Shown here in pieces: positions 17,143 through 25,871 of a DNA stretch of 64,000 nucleotides (within the stretch, counting starts at the first letter, position 1; each line of letters begins with the position of its first letter). This DNA is from Pseudomonas koreensis (GTDB taxonomy: Bacteria; Pseudomonadota; Gammaproteobacteria; Pseudomonadales; Pseudomonadaceae). Below the pieces are notes generated by a model. The model made no database searches, had not been told where the DNA came from, and was given only the letters and a program-made list of their open reading frames with translations. A program made the position numbers and the translations under genes. The stretch is taken from NCBI RefSeq assembly GCF_012986595.1, contig NZ_JAAQYM010000001.1:186001-250000 (forward strand), given 5' to 3'.

Positions 17143-17553
17143 ATGCGCAAAGGTCCGTTGTGTCTGATGTGGGTCACGTTGTTGATCATGGCGCCCGCCC
17201 ATGGTGAGGAAACCACCGAAAGCGGCGGTTCCACGCCATTGTCGTTAAGTGCCGGCAGCCAGATTACCGAGTTGCAGCAGCGCCTCAAGGTCAGCGAGCA
17301 GCAGCGGGAAGAACTGAACAAACAACTGCAAAATGCCGACAACACCCGCGAAAGCGCGCAGCTCGCCCGGTTGCGCCAAGAGAACCAGCGCCTGAAGCTG
17401 CAACTCAAGGAAGCCCAGGCCAGCCCGTTGCCGCGACTGTTGACCGAACAGCAGCAATGGTTCGTCACGGGCGCCGGGGTAGCGCTATTGGCGCTGCTGT
17501 GCGGTATCTTTGCCAGTGGAGCAAGCCGAAAACGTCGGCAATGGCTAAATTGA
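17143..17553 (+). CDS. Coiled-coil, C-terminally anchored envelope protein
   Basis: This 136-residue protein has a signal peptide (MRKGPLCLMWVTLLIMAPAHG), a Gln/Glu/Leu-rich coiled coil (about residues 40-90) and a single C-terminal membrane helix (WFVTGAGVALLALLCGIFAS) ending in SRKRRQWLN. This is the layout of the TIGR04211/YgiM type but without the SH3 domain. It is predicted periplasmic and anchored in the inner membrane. It ends 7 bp before the response regulator gene, so the two are probably cotranscribed and it may take part in envelope sensing. AGGAATCG precedes the ATG. Confidence 0.7.
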   Translation: MRKGPLCLMWVTLLIMAPAHGEETTESGGSTPLSLSAGSQITELQQRLKVSEQQREELNKQLQNADNTRESAQLARLRQENQRLKLQLKEAQASPLPRLLTEQQQWFVTGAGVALLALLCGIFASGASRKRRQWLN

Positions 17554-17560
17554 GTGAGTC

Positions 17561-18238
17561 ATGAGCGAGCTGTTACTGATTGATGATGACCAGGAGTTGT
17601 GCGAACTCCTGAGTAGCTGGCTGAGCCAGGAAGGCTTCCAGGTGCGCGCCTGCCACGATGGTCAGAGTGCCCGCAAAGCCCTGGCCGAATCGGCTCCGGC
17701 GGCGGTGGTCCTGGACGTCATGCTGCCCGATGGCAGCGGTCTGGAGCTGCTCAAGCAATTGCGCAACGATCACGCCGACCTGCCGGTGCTGATGCTTTCG
17801 GCCCGGGGCGAACCGCTGGACCGCATTCTTGGTCTGGAGCTGGGGGCTGACGATTACCTGGCCAAGCCCTGCGATCCGCGTGAGCTCACCGCCCGCCTGC
17901 GCGCCGTGCTGCGTCGCAGTCACCCTGCCGCGGTGTCGACCCAGCTCGAGCTGGGCGACCTGAGTTTCAGCCCGATGCGCGGCGTGGTCAGCATCGACGA
18001 GAAAGAACTGACCCTCACCGTGTCCGAAAGCCGTTTGCTCGAAGCCCTGCTCAAGCAGCCCGGCGAGCCGCTGGACAAACAGGAACTGGCGCAACTGGCC
18101 CTCGGCCGCAAGTTGACCCTCTACGACCGCAGCCTCGACATGCACGTGAGCAACCTGCGCAAGAAGATCGGCCCCCACCCCGACGGCCGCCCGCGCATCG
18201 TCGCCCTGCGCAGCCGTGGTTACTACTACAGCCTTTGA
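17561..18238 (+). CDS. OmpR-family response regulator, CpxR-like
   Basis: This 225-residue regulator has a receiver domain with the acidic pocket LIDDDQE, phospho-acceptor Asp52 in VVLDVMLPDG, and KP at the usual Lys site (DDYLAKPCDPREL). A C-terminal OmpR-type winged helix follows (TLYDRSLDMHVSNLRKKIG). A Spy/CpxP-like gene and a CpxA-like kinase follow downstream, so an envelope stress role like CpxR is likely but unproven. It lies 7 bp after the coiled-coil gene. Confidence 0.85.
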   Translation: MSELLLIDDDQELCELLSSWLSQEGFQVRACHDGQSARKALAESAPAAVVLDVMLPDGSGLELLKQLRNDHADLPVLMLSARGEPLDRILGLELGADDYLAKPCDPRELTARLRAVLRRSHPAAVSTQLELGDLSFSPMRGVVSIDEKELTLTVSESRLLEALLKQPGEPLDKQELAQLALGRKLTLYDRSLDMHVSNLRKKIGPHPDGRPRIVALRSRGYYYSL

Positions 18239-18251
18239 ATTGCACGCTCTG

Positions 18252-18392
18252 CCCCTGTAGGAGCTGCCGAAGGCTGCGATCTTTAGGCTGTGGGACGCAG
18301 AGCGCCCCAGGCTGCATTCCCACGCAGAGCGTGGGAACGATCGACAGGGGACTGCTGCGCAGTCCAGCGGGAGCAAGCTCCCTCGCCACAGA
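18252..18392. repeat. REP-like units (type A single copy, then type C pair)
   Basis: A type A unit, CTGTAGGAGCTGCCGAAGGC, is followed by a truncated type C unit with ACTGCTGCGCAGT and GGGAGCAAGCTCCCTCGCC. They separate the response regulator from the Spy-like gene. Confidence 0.65.
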
Positions 18393-18517
18393 GGTTTGTA
18401 AGGCTGGAGACAAAGCGTCTTTACCCAAGCTTTACGCAGCGCTGACCGCCGCTGACCTTGATCTCCGTAATCTGTACTCATCCGGAACGTACCGGGAACG
18501 AGACAAGGAGATACACC

Positions 18518-18967
18518 ATGCGCAAGACTCTTATCGCTCTGATGTTCGCTGCCGCTCTGCCAACCGTCGCCATGGCCATGCCACAAGATGGCGGCCCGAT
18601 GGGTGGTCCGCTCGACGGCCCACGCCACGGCGGTCAGATGCACGGCGAGCACGGCAAAGGCCCGTACAGCCAACTCGACCTGTCCCGCGAACAGCGCGAT
18701 CAGATCCGCAAGATCATGGGCGAGCAGATGCACGAGCGTCGTCAGGTGGTCGAGAAGTACCTGGAAAAACTCTCGCCGGCTGACCAGAAAGCCATGAAGG
18801 ACGAGATGGCGGCCAACCACAAGAAAGCCGAAGCCGATGTACGCAACCTGCTGAAACCGGATCAACAGAAGAAATTCGACGAGATCCAGAAGAAACAGGC
18901 TGAACGCCGCGCCGAATGGGCCGAGTTCAAAGCGTGGAAGGCGCAACAGCCGCAAAAAGCGCAATAA
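18518..18967 (+). CDS. Spy/CpxP-like periplasmic LTXXQ protein
   Basis: This 149-residue protein has a signal peptide (MRKTLIALMFAAALPTVAMA), a Gly/His/Met-rich linker (PMGGPLDGPRHGGQMHGEHG) and a helical domain with two LTxxQ-like motifs (LDLSREQRDQI and LLKPDQQKKF). In this family Spy is a periplasmic chaperone and CpxP an inhibitor of the kinase CpxA. Its place between a CpxR-like regulator and a CpxA-like kinase supports the second role here. The His/Met-rich linker might bind metal. AAGGAG lies 6 bases before the ATG. Confidence 0.85.
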   Translation: MRKTLIALMFAAALPTVAMAMPQDGGPMGGPLDGPRHGGQMHGEHGKGPYSQLDLSREQRDQIRKIMGEQMHERRQVVEKYLEKLSPADQKAMKDEMAANHKKAEADVRNLLKPDQQKKFDEIQKKQAERRAEWAEFKAWKAQQPQKAQ

Positions 18968-18980
18968 TGTTCTGACCTAT

Positions 18981-19014
18981 GGCCCATCGGTTGAACCCGA
19001 TGGGCCTGTTTGCA
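18981..19014 (+). terminator. Probable terminator after Spy-like gene
   Basis: GGCCCATCGG-TTGAA-CCCGATGGGCC forms a 10-bp stem followed by TGTTTGC, a weak T-tract, 13 bp after the stop codon. Confidence 0.6.
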
Positions 19015-19020
19015 TTTGTG

Positions 19021-19108
19021 CCTGTAGGAGCTGCGGCACGCTGCGATCTTTTGATTTTGGTTTTAACAACAAGATCAAAAGATCGCAGCGTGCCGCAGCT
19101 CCTACAGG
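19021..19108. repeat. REP-like inverted repeat pair, type A
   Basis: Facing copies lie between the Spy-like gene and the kinase gene; the downstream arm ends 29 bp before the kinase start. Confidence 0.85.
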
Positions 19109-19136
19109 GGGATTTGTGTTTGATTGAGGATTTTCT

Positions 19137-20477
19137 GTGCGTTCATTGTTCTGGCGTATTCTCGCGAGCTTCTGGCTGGCCATCGCTCTGGTGGCCGGGC
19201 TGTCCATTCTGCTTGGGCACATGCTCAATCAGGACGCGTGGATCCTCAGTCGCCATCCGGGCCTCAACACCCTGGCCGCCGAGTGGACGCAAACCTACGA
19301 AGCCCAGGGCGAAGACGCCGCGCAGGACATCCTCGAACAGCGCAAACGCCAATATCACATCGACGTTCAGGTGCTGAACGAAAGCGGCGACCCGGTGGTG
19401 CGCGGCACCTTCCCGCGCCGCGCCGCCGCGTTCGAAGCCCGGCAGAACAACGACGACCGACGCTTGCCATGGCGCCGTCTGACCGACGAGTTCACCAGCG
19501 AAAAAACCGGCGACACCTACCTGTTCATCTTCCGCATCCCGCACCCGGAACTCGACGCCTGGCACCGCGAAAGCCTGCTGTGGCCGCTGAGTGCGCTGGG
19601 CATCGCGCTGGTGGTGCTGACCCTGTTCAGCTTGCTGGTGACCTTCTCCATCACCCGCCCGCTCAGCCGTTTGCGCGGCGCGGTGCATGATCTGGGGCAG
19701 ACCACCTACCAGCAGAACAGCCTGGCAAAACTGGCCAACCGCCGCGACGAATTCGGCGTGCTCGCGACTGACTTCAACCGCATGGGCGCACGCCTGCAAA
19801 GCCTGATCGGCAGCCAGCGCCAGTTGCTGCGCGATGTCTCCCACGAACTGCGCTCACCGTTGGCGCGTTTGCGCATCGCCTTGGCACTGGCGGAACGGGC
19901 CAACCCGGAAGAACGGGAAAAACTCTGGCCACGCCTGACCCGCGAATGCGACCGCCTCGAAGCGTTGATCAGCGAAATTCTGGTGCTGGCGCGGGTCGAT
20001 GCCGACAACGCCAGTGCTGAAGCGGTGGACTTGAATGCGTTGCTGGCGACGTTGCACAAAGATGCGCAGCTCGGCTCGCCGGAACAGACCGTGCGCCTGA
20101 ACGCCGAGCCTCACCTGAACCTGACCGGCTGGCCGACCATGATCGAGCGCGCCGTCGATAACCTGCTGCGCAACGCCCAGCGCTTCAACCCCGAGGGCCA
20201 GGCGATCGAGATGCAGGCCTTGCGTCAGGGCGAACGGATTGTGGTCAGCGTGCGCGACCACGGGCCGGGGGTGCAGGCCGAACATCTGAGTCAGTTGGGC
20301 GAACCGTTCTACCGGGCCCCGGGGCAGACGGCGGCGGGACATGGTCTGGGATTGGCGATTGCCAAGCGCGCGGCGGAGCGGCATGGCGGCAGTTTGACGT
20401 TGGCCAATCATCCGCAGGGTGGGTTTATTGCCAGTCTGGAATTGCCGTTGGTGCCGGGAGCGGTGGTCCAGCCCTGA
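19137..20477 (+). CDS. Sensor histidine kinase, CpxA-like
   Basis: This 446-residue inner-membrane kinase has a first helix (residues 8-30), a periplasmic domain of about 130 residues, and a second helix near 160 (LSALGIALVVLTLFSLLVTF). HAMP (ITRPLSRLRGAVHDLGQTTY) is followed by the HisKA box LLRDVSHELRSPLARLRIAL with the phospho-acceptor His, and an ATPase domain with NLLRNAQRFN and GHGLGLAIAKRAAERHGG. It starts with GTG after GAGGA. It probably pairs with the upstream regulator; the Spy-like protein could modulate it in the periplasm. Confidence 0.87.
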   Translation: MRSLFWRILASFWLAIALVAGLSILLGHMLNQDAWILSRHPGLNTLAAEWTQTYEAQGEDAAQDILEQRKRQYHIDVQVLNESGDPVVRGTFPRRAAAFEARQNNDDRRLPWRRLTDEFTSEKTGDTYLFIFRIPHPELDAWHRESLLWPLSALGIALVVLTLFSLLVTFSITRPLSRLRGAVHDLGQTTYQQNSLAKLANRRDEFGVLATDFNRMGARLQSLIGSQRQLLRDVSHELRSPLARLRIALALAERANPEEREKLWPRLTRECDRLEALISEILVLARVDADNASAEAVDLNALLATLHKDAQLGSPEQTVRLNAEPHLNLTGWPTMIERAVDNLLRNAQRFNPEGQAIEMQALRQGERIVVSVRDHGPGVQAEHLSQLGEPFYRAPGQTAAGHGLGLAIAKRAAERHGGSLTLANHPQGGFIASLELPLVPGAVVQP

Positions 20478-20482
20478 TCAAA

Positions 20483-20571
20483 CTGTAGGAGTGAGCCTGC
20501 TCGCGATAGCAGTGGATCAGTCTATAGATTGTTGTCTGATCCACCGCTATCGCGAGCAGGCTCACTCCTGC
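20483..20571. repeat. REP-like inverted repeat pair, type B
   Basis: Facing units containing GAGCCTGCTCGCGATAGC lie between the convergent kinase and nitroreductase genes. Confidence 0.8.
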
Positions 20572-20586
20572 ATTTGATCGGTGGTG

Positions 20587-21153
20587 TCAGGCCTTATCCG
20601 GCCAGGCACTGACGAATTCGGCCAGATCAACCTTCTCGGCCACACGCGGTTCTTTCTGCGGCGTACCCAGGTACAGGAACGCGATCACCTCTTCGCCTTC
20701 GGCCAGGCCCAACCCTTGGGCTACATGCTTCGAATACGCCAGATCACCCGTACGCCACACCGCACCAATCCCTTGGGCGTATGCCGCCAGCAAAATGCCG
20801 TGGGCCGCACAACCCGCCGCCAGCAATTGCTCGGCCTTCGGGTATTTGACGTGGTCCTGCAATTTCGCGATCACTACAACCACCAGCGGTGCCCGCAGCG
20901 GGCCGTTGCGCGCCTTGTCGATCATCGCTTCGGTGACTTCGCCGTCCTGCATCTGCGCCGCTTCAGCCAGCAACTCACCCATTTGCTCGCGTGCCGCGCC
21001 TTCGACGGTCAGGAAACGATACGGCTGCAGGTGGCCGTGATCCGGTGCACGCAGGGCGGCGCCGAACAGGGCTTCGCGCTGCTGCGCGGTGGGGGCCGGT
21101 TCGACCAGTCGTGGAACGGAAACACGGTTGAGCAACGCGTCGAGAGCCTGCAT
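20587..21153 (-). CDS. Nitroreductase-family FMN protein, YdjA-like
   Basis: This 188-residue protein is of the short YdjA type. It has the FMN-site sequences RVSVPRLVEPAPTAQQREAL and APDHGHLQPYRFLTVEG, and a C-terminal GLGLAEGEEVIAFLYLGTP. It is expected to be a cytoplasmic FMN dimer using NAD(P)H to reduce an unknown acceptor. AGGAGG lies 7 bases before the ATG. It is divergent from trkH, with 122 bp between. Confidence 0.88.
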   Translation of the reverse strand: MQALDALLNRVSVPRLVEPAPTAQQREALFGAALRAPDHGHLQPYRFLTVEGAAREQMGELLAEAAQMQDGEVTEAMIDKARNGPLRAPLVVVVIAKLQDHVKYPKAEQLLAAGCAAHGILLAAYAQGIGAVWRTGDLAYSKHVAQGLGLAEGEEVIAFLYLGTPQKEPRVAEKVDLAEFVSAWPDKA

Positions 21154-21275
21154 CGGCCACCTCCTGAGAAAAATGTGCAGCTATTCTAGCTGCATCTGCC
21201 AACGGGATGCCGGTTTACATGCCCTGCCCCACGGGTAGAATGGCGCCCTTTCCCACTTCAGCCCGAGCGGACTTC

Positions 21276-22730
21276 ATGGCGTTGCCGACCTTACGGATCA
21301 TTGGTTTCATCATCGGCATCTTCTTGATCACCCTGGCCGTCGCCATGGTCGTGCCCATGGCCACCCTGGTGATTTTCGAGCGCACCAGCGACCTGCCATC
21401 GTTCATCTGGGCGAGCATGATCACCTTCGTCGCCGGCCTCGCGCTGGTGATTCCCGGACGCCCCGAACACATCCACTTGCGCCCGCGCGACATGTACCTG
21501 CTGACCGTCAGCAGCTGGCTGGTGGTGTGCATTTTCGCTGCGCTGCCGTTCTTGCTGACCCAGCACATCAGCTACACCGATTCGTTCTTCGAAAGCATGT
21601 CCGGCATCACCGCCACCGGTTCGACCGTGCTCAGCGGGCTGGACACCATGTCACCGGGGATCCTGATGTGGCGCTCGCTGTTGCACTGGCTCGGCGGCAT
21701 CGGCTTCATCGGCATGGCGGTGGCGATTCTGCCGCTGCTGCGCATCGGTGGCATGCGCCTGTTCCAGACCGAATCGTCGGACCGCTCGGAAAAGGTCATG
21801 CCGCGCTCGCACATGGTGGCGCGGCTGATCGTGGCGGCCTACGTCGGCATCACCATCCTCGGCAGCCTGGCATTCTGGTGGGCCGGGATGAGCCCGTTCG
21901 ATGCGATCAACCACGCGATGTCGGCCATTTCCACCGGCGGTTTCTCCACCTCCGACCAGTCGCTGGCGAAGTGGACGCAGCCGGCGGTGCACTGGGTCGC
22001 GGTGGTGGTGATGATTCTCGGCAGCCTGCCGTTCACCCTGTATGTGGCGACCATGCGCGGCAACCGTCGCGCATTGATCAAGGACCAGCAAGTGCAGGGC
22101 CTGATCGGCATGTTGCTGGTGACCTGGCTGGTGCTCGGCACCTGGTACTGGTGGACCACCAAGCTGCATTGGCTGGAAGCGCTGCGGCACGTGGCGCTGA
22201 ACGTGACCTCGGTGGTCACCACCACCGGTTTTGCACTCGGCGACTACAGCCTGTGGGGCAACTTCTCGCTGATGCTGTTTTTCTATCTGGGCTTCGTCGG
22301 CGGCTGCTCCGGTTCGACGGCGGGCGGGATCAAGATCTTCCGTTTTCAGGTCGCCTACATCCTGCTCAAGGCCAACCTCAACCAGCTGATTCACCCGCGC
22401 GCGGTGATCAAGCAGAAATACAACGGTCACCGTCTCGACGAAGAGATCGTGCGCTCGATTCTGACCTTCTCGTTCTTCTTCGCCATCACCATCTGCGTGA
22501 TCGCCCTGCTGCTGTCGCTGCTCGGCGTCGACTGGATGACCGCGCTGACCGGCGCCGCCAGTACCGTGTCCGGCGTCGGCCCGGGCCTGGGCGAGACCAT
22601 CGGCCCGGCGGGCAATTTCGCCACCCTGCCGGACGCGGCCAAGTGGATCCTGTCGTTCGGCATGCTGCTCGGCCGACTGGAGATCATTACGGTGTTTGTG
22701 CTGTGTATTCCGGCCTTTTGGCGTCACTGA
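21276..22730 (+). CDS. trkH: Trk potassium uptake channel TrkH
   Basis: This 484-residue inner-membrane K+ translocating subunit has four pore-loop repeats, seen as SGITATGSTVLSGLD, MSAISTGGFSTSDQS, TSVVTTTGFALGDY and ASTVSGVGPGLGET, each with the selectivity-type TG/SG core. It works with cytoplasmic TrkA, which is not in this window. The frame is open 23 codons upstream; ATG 21276 (MALPTLRIIGFIIG) fits the family. Its last 44 bp overlap the convergent AraC gene. Confidence 0.93.
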   Translation: MALPTLRIIGFIIGIFLITLAVAMVVPMATLVIFERTSDLPSFIWASMITFVAGLALVIPGRPEHIHLRPRDMYLLTVSSWLVVCIFAALPFLLTQHISYTDSFFESMSGITATGSTVLSGLDTMSPGILMWRSLLHWLGGIGFIGMAVAILPLLRIGGMRLFQTESSDRSEKVMPRSHMVARLIVAAYVGITILGSLAFWWAGMSPFDAINHAMSAISTGGFSTSDQSLAKWTQPAVHWVAVVVMILGSLPFTLYVATMRGNRRALIKDQQVQGLIGMLLVTWLVLGTWYWWTTKLHWLEALRHVALNVTSVVTTTGFALGDYSLWGNFSLMLFFYLGFVGGCSGSTAGGIKIFRFQVAYILLKANLNQLIHPRAVIKQKYNGHRLDEEIVRSILTFSFFFAITICVIALLLSLLGVDWMTALTGAASTVSGVGPGLGETIGPAGNFATLPDAAKWILSFGMLLGRLEIITVFVLCIPAFWRH

Positions 22731-23742
22731 TCGGCGCCTGCAGCAGCCGCGCCCGGTAATCGCCGGGCGTGGTATCGAACCAGCGGCGGAACGCGCGGAA
22801 GAAGTTGCTCGGATCGGCAAACCCCAGCAAGTAAGCAATTTCCAGCAAGGTCATGCTCGGCTGGGCCAGATACTGTTCGGCCAGTTCGCGGCGGGTGTCG
22901 TCGAGCAACTGCTGAAAACTGGTGCCCTCCTCCTGCAACCGCCGTTGCAGGGTGCGCTGCGACAGGTGCAGGGTCTGCGCCACCGTATCGCGCTTGGGTT
23001 CGCCCTGAGGCAGCAAACGGCAGAGCACCTGGCGCGCCTTGTGGGTCACGCGGCTTTCGGAAAAGCGCGCCAGATACTCCCCGGCAAACCGGTCGTGCAA
23101 CAGCGCCATGGCTTCGTTGGCGGTCGGCAGCGGTGCTTCCATGTCGGCCCGTTCGAAGATCAACGCATCGTACGGCGCGTTGAACATCAGCGGTGCATGG
23201 AAGGCTTGTCTGTAGGGTTGCAGGTCATCGGGCTCGTCACCCTGAAACAACACTTTGACCGGGTGCAGCGTGCGCCCGGTCAGCCAGCCGCACAGGCCCA
23301 GTGCGCAGGCCAGCGAAGCTTCGGCGCTCTGGCGGGTCGGTGGCAGGTGATCGCCATGCACCGTCAGGATCAGCGCATAGCCTTCTTCGAGCAGGCGAAA
23401 ACTCAGGTCGGCGCTTTCGGCGATGATCCGCTGATAACGCACCAACCGTTGAAAACCTTCGGCCAGGGTGTTGCTCGACATCAGGGCGTAGCCGGCAACA
23501 TGGAACGAGGCCGGGCGCACCACCTTGCCCATGTTCAGGCCGATCGCCGGGTTGCCGGACAGCTCGACCGCCCGTTGCCACAGGCGGGTCATGGAATCTT
23601 GCGGGAAACGCGCATCCGGATCATCCAGGGCGGCGTAATCGAGCCCCAGTTGCTTGAACAGTACCCGGCAATCCAGGCCGTCCATCTCCAATGCTTTGAC
23701 AATCCCCATCGCCCAGCTTGCAGAAGTCGTTCGTTCGCTCAT
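22687..23742 (-). CDS. AraC-family regulator, OruR-like
   Basis: This 351-residue protein has an N-terminal ligand-type domain (arabinose-binding-like, GLNMGKVVRPASFHVAGYAL) and a C-terminal AraC double helix-turn-helix (VAQTLHLSQRTLQRRLQEEG; EIAYLLGFADPSNFFRAFRR). The layout is that of OruR/ArgR-type pseudomonad regulators. It is divergent from the Mpo1-like/HD gene pair (164 bp between starts), which may be its target. The ligand is unknown. Confidence 0.85.
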   Translation of the reverse strand: MSERTTSASWAMGIVKALEMDGLDCRVLFKQLGLDYAALDDPDARFPQDSMTRLWQRAVELSGNPAIGLNMGKVVRPASFHVAGYALMSSNTLAEGFQRLVRYQRIIAESADLSFRLLEEGYALILTVHGDHLPPTRQSAEASLACALGLCGWLTGRTLHPVKVLFQGDEPDDLQPYRQAFHAPLMFNAPYDALIFERADMEAPLPTANEAMALLHDRFAGEYLARFSESRVTHKARQVLCRLLPQGEPKRDTVAQTLHLSQRTLQRRLQEEGTSFQQLLDDTRRELAEQYLAQPSMTLLEIAYLLGFADPSNFFRAFRRWFDTTPGDYRARLLQAPISDAKRPEYTAQTP

Positions 23743-23906
23743 GGCGTTATTCTTTTACATGATGGGTCGCATGCCACGACCCGATTTGCGAAGGATACTA
23801 AAGTGGCGCCCATTGTCACTGGCTGATGCCACTGTTCACTCTAGACTCAAATAAGCTACCCGCCGAACAACTTGCCGTCAGAACAATAACCACAGAGATC
23901 GCAGTC

Positions 23907-24218
23907 GTGGAAAACATCAAACAATTCAACACGTTTGCCGAGTTCTATCCGTACTACCTCAGCGAACACAGCAACAGTACCTGCCGCCGGTTGCATTTCG
24001 TCGGCACCACGCTGGTGATTTTCATTCTGGCCATGACCATCGCCAAAGGCGCCTGGCTGCTGTTGCTCGCGTTGCCGCTGGCCGGTTACAGCTTTGCCTG
24101 GATCGGGCACTTCTTCTTTGAAAAGAACCGCCCGGCGACCTTCCAGCACCCGCTGTACAGCCTGCTCGGCGACTTCGTCATGTACCGCGACATGATCCTC
24201 GGCCGCGTGGCGTTCTGA
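23907..24218 (+). CDS. DUF962/Mpo1-like membrane protein
   Basis: The 103-residue DUF962 protein has two hydrophobic helices (LVIFILAMTIAKGAWLLLLA) and the conserved histidines of EHSNSTCRRLHFVGT, WIGHFFFEKNRPATFQHP and the GDFVMYRDM motif. Yeast Mpo1, of this family, is an Fe(II) dioxygenase that shortens 2-hydroxy fatty acids by one carbon. The bacterial substrate is unknown. The GTG at 23907 (VENIKQFNTFAEFYP) is preferred; the frame is open to an ATG at 23826. The gene ends 26 bp before the HD-domain gene. Confidence 0.82.
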   Translation: MENIKQFNTFAEFYPYYLSEHSNSTCRRLHFVGTTLVIFILAMTIAKGAWLLLLALPLAGYSFAWIGHFFFEKNRPATFQHPLYSLLGDFVMYRDMILGRVAF

Positions 24219-24244
24219 ACCCCGATCCACCAGGAGGCTTGCCG

Positions 24245-24835
24245 ATGAACGCCAACGCGCGCTTCACCCACATGCAGGACGGCACCCAGGAAGACTGGGC
24301 GATCATCGCCGCGGATTTCAGTGCCTACGCCCGGCAACTGCCGTCGCGGATCGTCGCGCACCTGAAGTTGCTGGAGGGCGATTTCGGCGGTTTCCCGGTG
24401 GATCGCCTGACCCATTCGCTGCAAACCGCGACCCGCGCCTATCGCGACGGCCGCGACGAGGAATACGTGGTGTGTGCGCTGCTGCATGACATCGGCGACA
24501 CCCTGGGCTCCTACAACCACCCGGACATCGCGGCGGCGATTCTCAAGCCGTTCGTCAGCGCCGAGAACCTGTGGATGGTCGAAAAGCACGGCATCTTCCA
24601 GGGCTACTATTTCTTTCATCACCTGGGCATGGACCGGCACCTGCGCGAGCAATTCGCCGCGCACCCGCAGTATCAGGCGACGGCGGAGTTCTGTGCCAAA
24701 TACGATGCGGCGGCGTTTGACCCGGCGTATGAAACCCTGCCGCTGAGCTTTTTCGAGCCGATGATGGAGCGGCTGTTTGCCCAGCCGAAGCACTCGATCT
24801 ACAAGGCGGCGATGGACGAACACAGCCCGGTGTAA
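24245..24835 (+). CDS. HD-domain protein, possibly a mixed-valent diiron oxygenase
   Basis: This 196-residue protein keeps the HD metal set: His57 in LTHSLQTATRA, His81-Asp82 in VVCALLHDIGD, His92 in YNHPDI, His115 in VEKHGIFQGYY and Asp154 in FCAKYDAAAFDP. The 24-residue spacing from the first His to the HD pair equals that of PhnZ, and six ligands suit a dinuclear iron site as in PhnZ, TmpB or myo-inositol oxygenase. A plain HD phosphohydrolase remains possible. AGGAGG lies 7 bases before the ATG. It is probably cotranscribed with the Mpo1-like gene. Confidence 0.75.
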   Translation: MNANARFTHMQDGTQEDWAIIAADFSAYARQLPSRIVAHLKLLEGDFGGFPVDRLTHSLQTATRAYRDGRDEEYVVCALLHDIGDTLGSYNHPDIAAAILKPFVSAENLWMVEKHGIFQGYYFFHHLGMDRHLREQFAAHPQYQATAEFCAKYDAAAFDPAYETLPLSFFEPMMERLFAQPKHSIYKAAMDEHSPV

Positions 24836-24856
24836 GGCGAACCGCTACGCGGTTCA

Positions 24857-24882
24857 TCGCGAGCAGGCTCACTCCTACAGTC
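24857..24882. repeat. REP-like unit, type B, single degenerate copy
   Basis: ATCGCGAGCAGGCTCACTCC lies between the convergent HD and phosphoesterase genes, without an inverted partner. Confidence 0.55.
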
Positions 24883-24922
24883 GATCGCATTCCAACTGAG
24901 GCCCTCCCTGACAACCGAAGAC

Positions 24923-25738
24923 TCAGGCGATTTCAGCGACGTTGGCCGCCTTGAGCTGCGCCTCCCGCGCCTGGGCATCCGCCAGTCGATACAGCTCGAT
25001 CGTGCCGTCCCAGTGCTCGATCAACGCCGTGCACGACTCCACCCAGTCGCCGCAATTGAGGTAGTCCACCTCGCCGACCTTGCGGATTTCGGCATGGTGA
25101 ATGTGCCCGCAGACCACGCCGTGCAATTCGCGTTTGACGCATTCATGGGCGATGGCTTCTTCGAAGTCGCTGATGAAACTCACCGCCGTCTTCACCTTGT
25201 GTTTCAGGTACGCCGACAACGACCAGTAGCCGTAGCCATAACGGGCACGCCAGTGGTTGAGCCAGCGATTGAGGGTCAGGGTGAACTCGTAGGCCGAGTC
25301 GCCGAGGAAGGCCAGCCAGCGGTGATAGCGCGTGATCACATCGAACTGATCGCCGTGAATCACCAGCAGGTGCCGGCCATCCGCGGTGACGTGTACCGCC
25401 TCGTCGACCAACTGGATATTGCCGAGGATCAGCTTCGAATAACGGCGCAGAAACTCGTCGTGGTTGCCGGTGACGTAGATCACTTCGGTGCCGCGCTTGC
25501 TCATGGTCAGCAGGCGGCGAATCACGTTGGTGTGCGCCTGCGGCCAGTACATGCCACCGCGCAGCTTCCAGCCATCGATGATGTCACCCACCAGGTAGAT
25601 CTTGTCGGCGTGGTAGCCCTTGAGAAATTGCGACAAGTGCTCGGCCTGGCAATCGCGCGTGCCCAGGTGCACGTCGGAAATCCACAGGGTACGCACCCGT
25701 TGTTTACGGCTGGGTCTGGCGAGCTCGGCGCTGGTCAT
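24923..25738 (-). CDS. UDP-2,3-diacylglucosamine hydrolase-like metallophosphoesterase
   Basis: This 271-residue calcineurin-like phosphoesterase of the COG2908 group shows WISDVHLGTRDC, YLVGDIIDGWKL, YVTGNHDEFL, VIHGDQFD and VCGHIHHAEIR, the full dimetal motif series. LpxH in this group cleaves UDP-2,3-diacylglucosamine in lipid A synthesis. This longer form is usually a second, LpxH-like enzyme of uncertain substrate. The frame extends 60 codons upstream across the divergent AraC promoter; ATG 25738 is preferred. Confidence 0.87.
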   Translation of the reverse strand: MTSAELARPSRKQRVRTLWISDVHLGTRDCQAEHLSQFLKGYHADKIYLVGDIIDGWKLRGGMYWPQAHTNVIRRLLTMSKRGTEVIYVTGNHDEFLRRYSKLILGNIQLVDEAVHVTADGRHLLVIHGDQFDVITRYHRWLAFLGDSAYEFTLTLNRWLNHWRARYGYGYWSLSAYLKHKVKTAVSFISDFEEAIAHECVKRELHGVVCGHIHHAEIRKVGEVDYLNCGDWVESCTALIEHWDGTIELYRLADAQAREAQLKAANVAEIA

Positions 25739-25871
25739 GGGCAACCCTCTGCGATGTTTTCGCAAGAGTGCGCCTGCCGGGTTAATCGGCCATGACAACT
25801 GTGCGTCAGTCCTGTGACAGCGCAGACCCGGCGCGCCGGTGTAGACTGGCGGCCTGCCCGGAGACTTTGCC

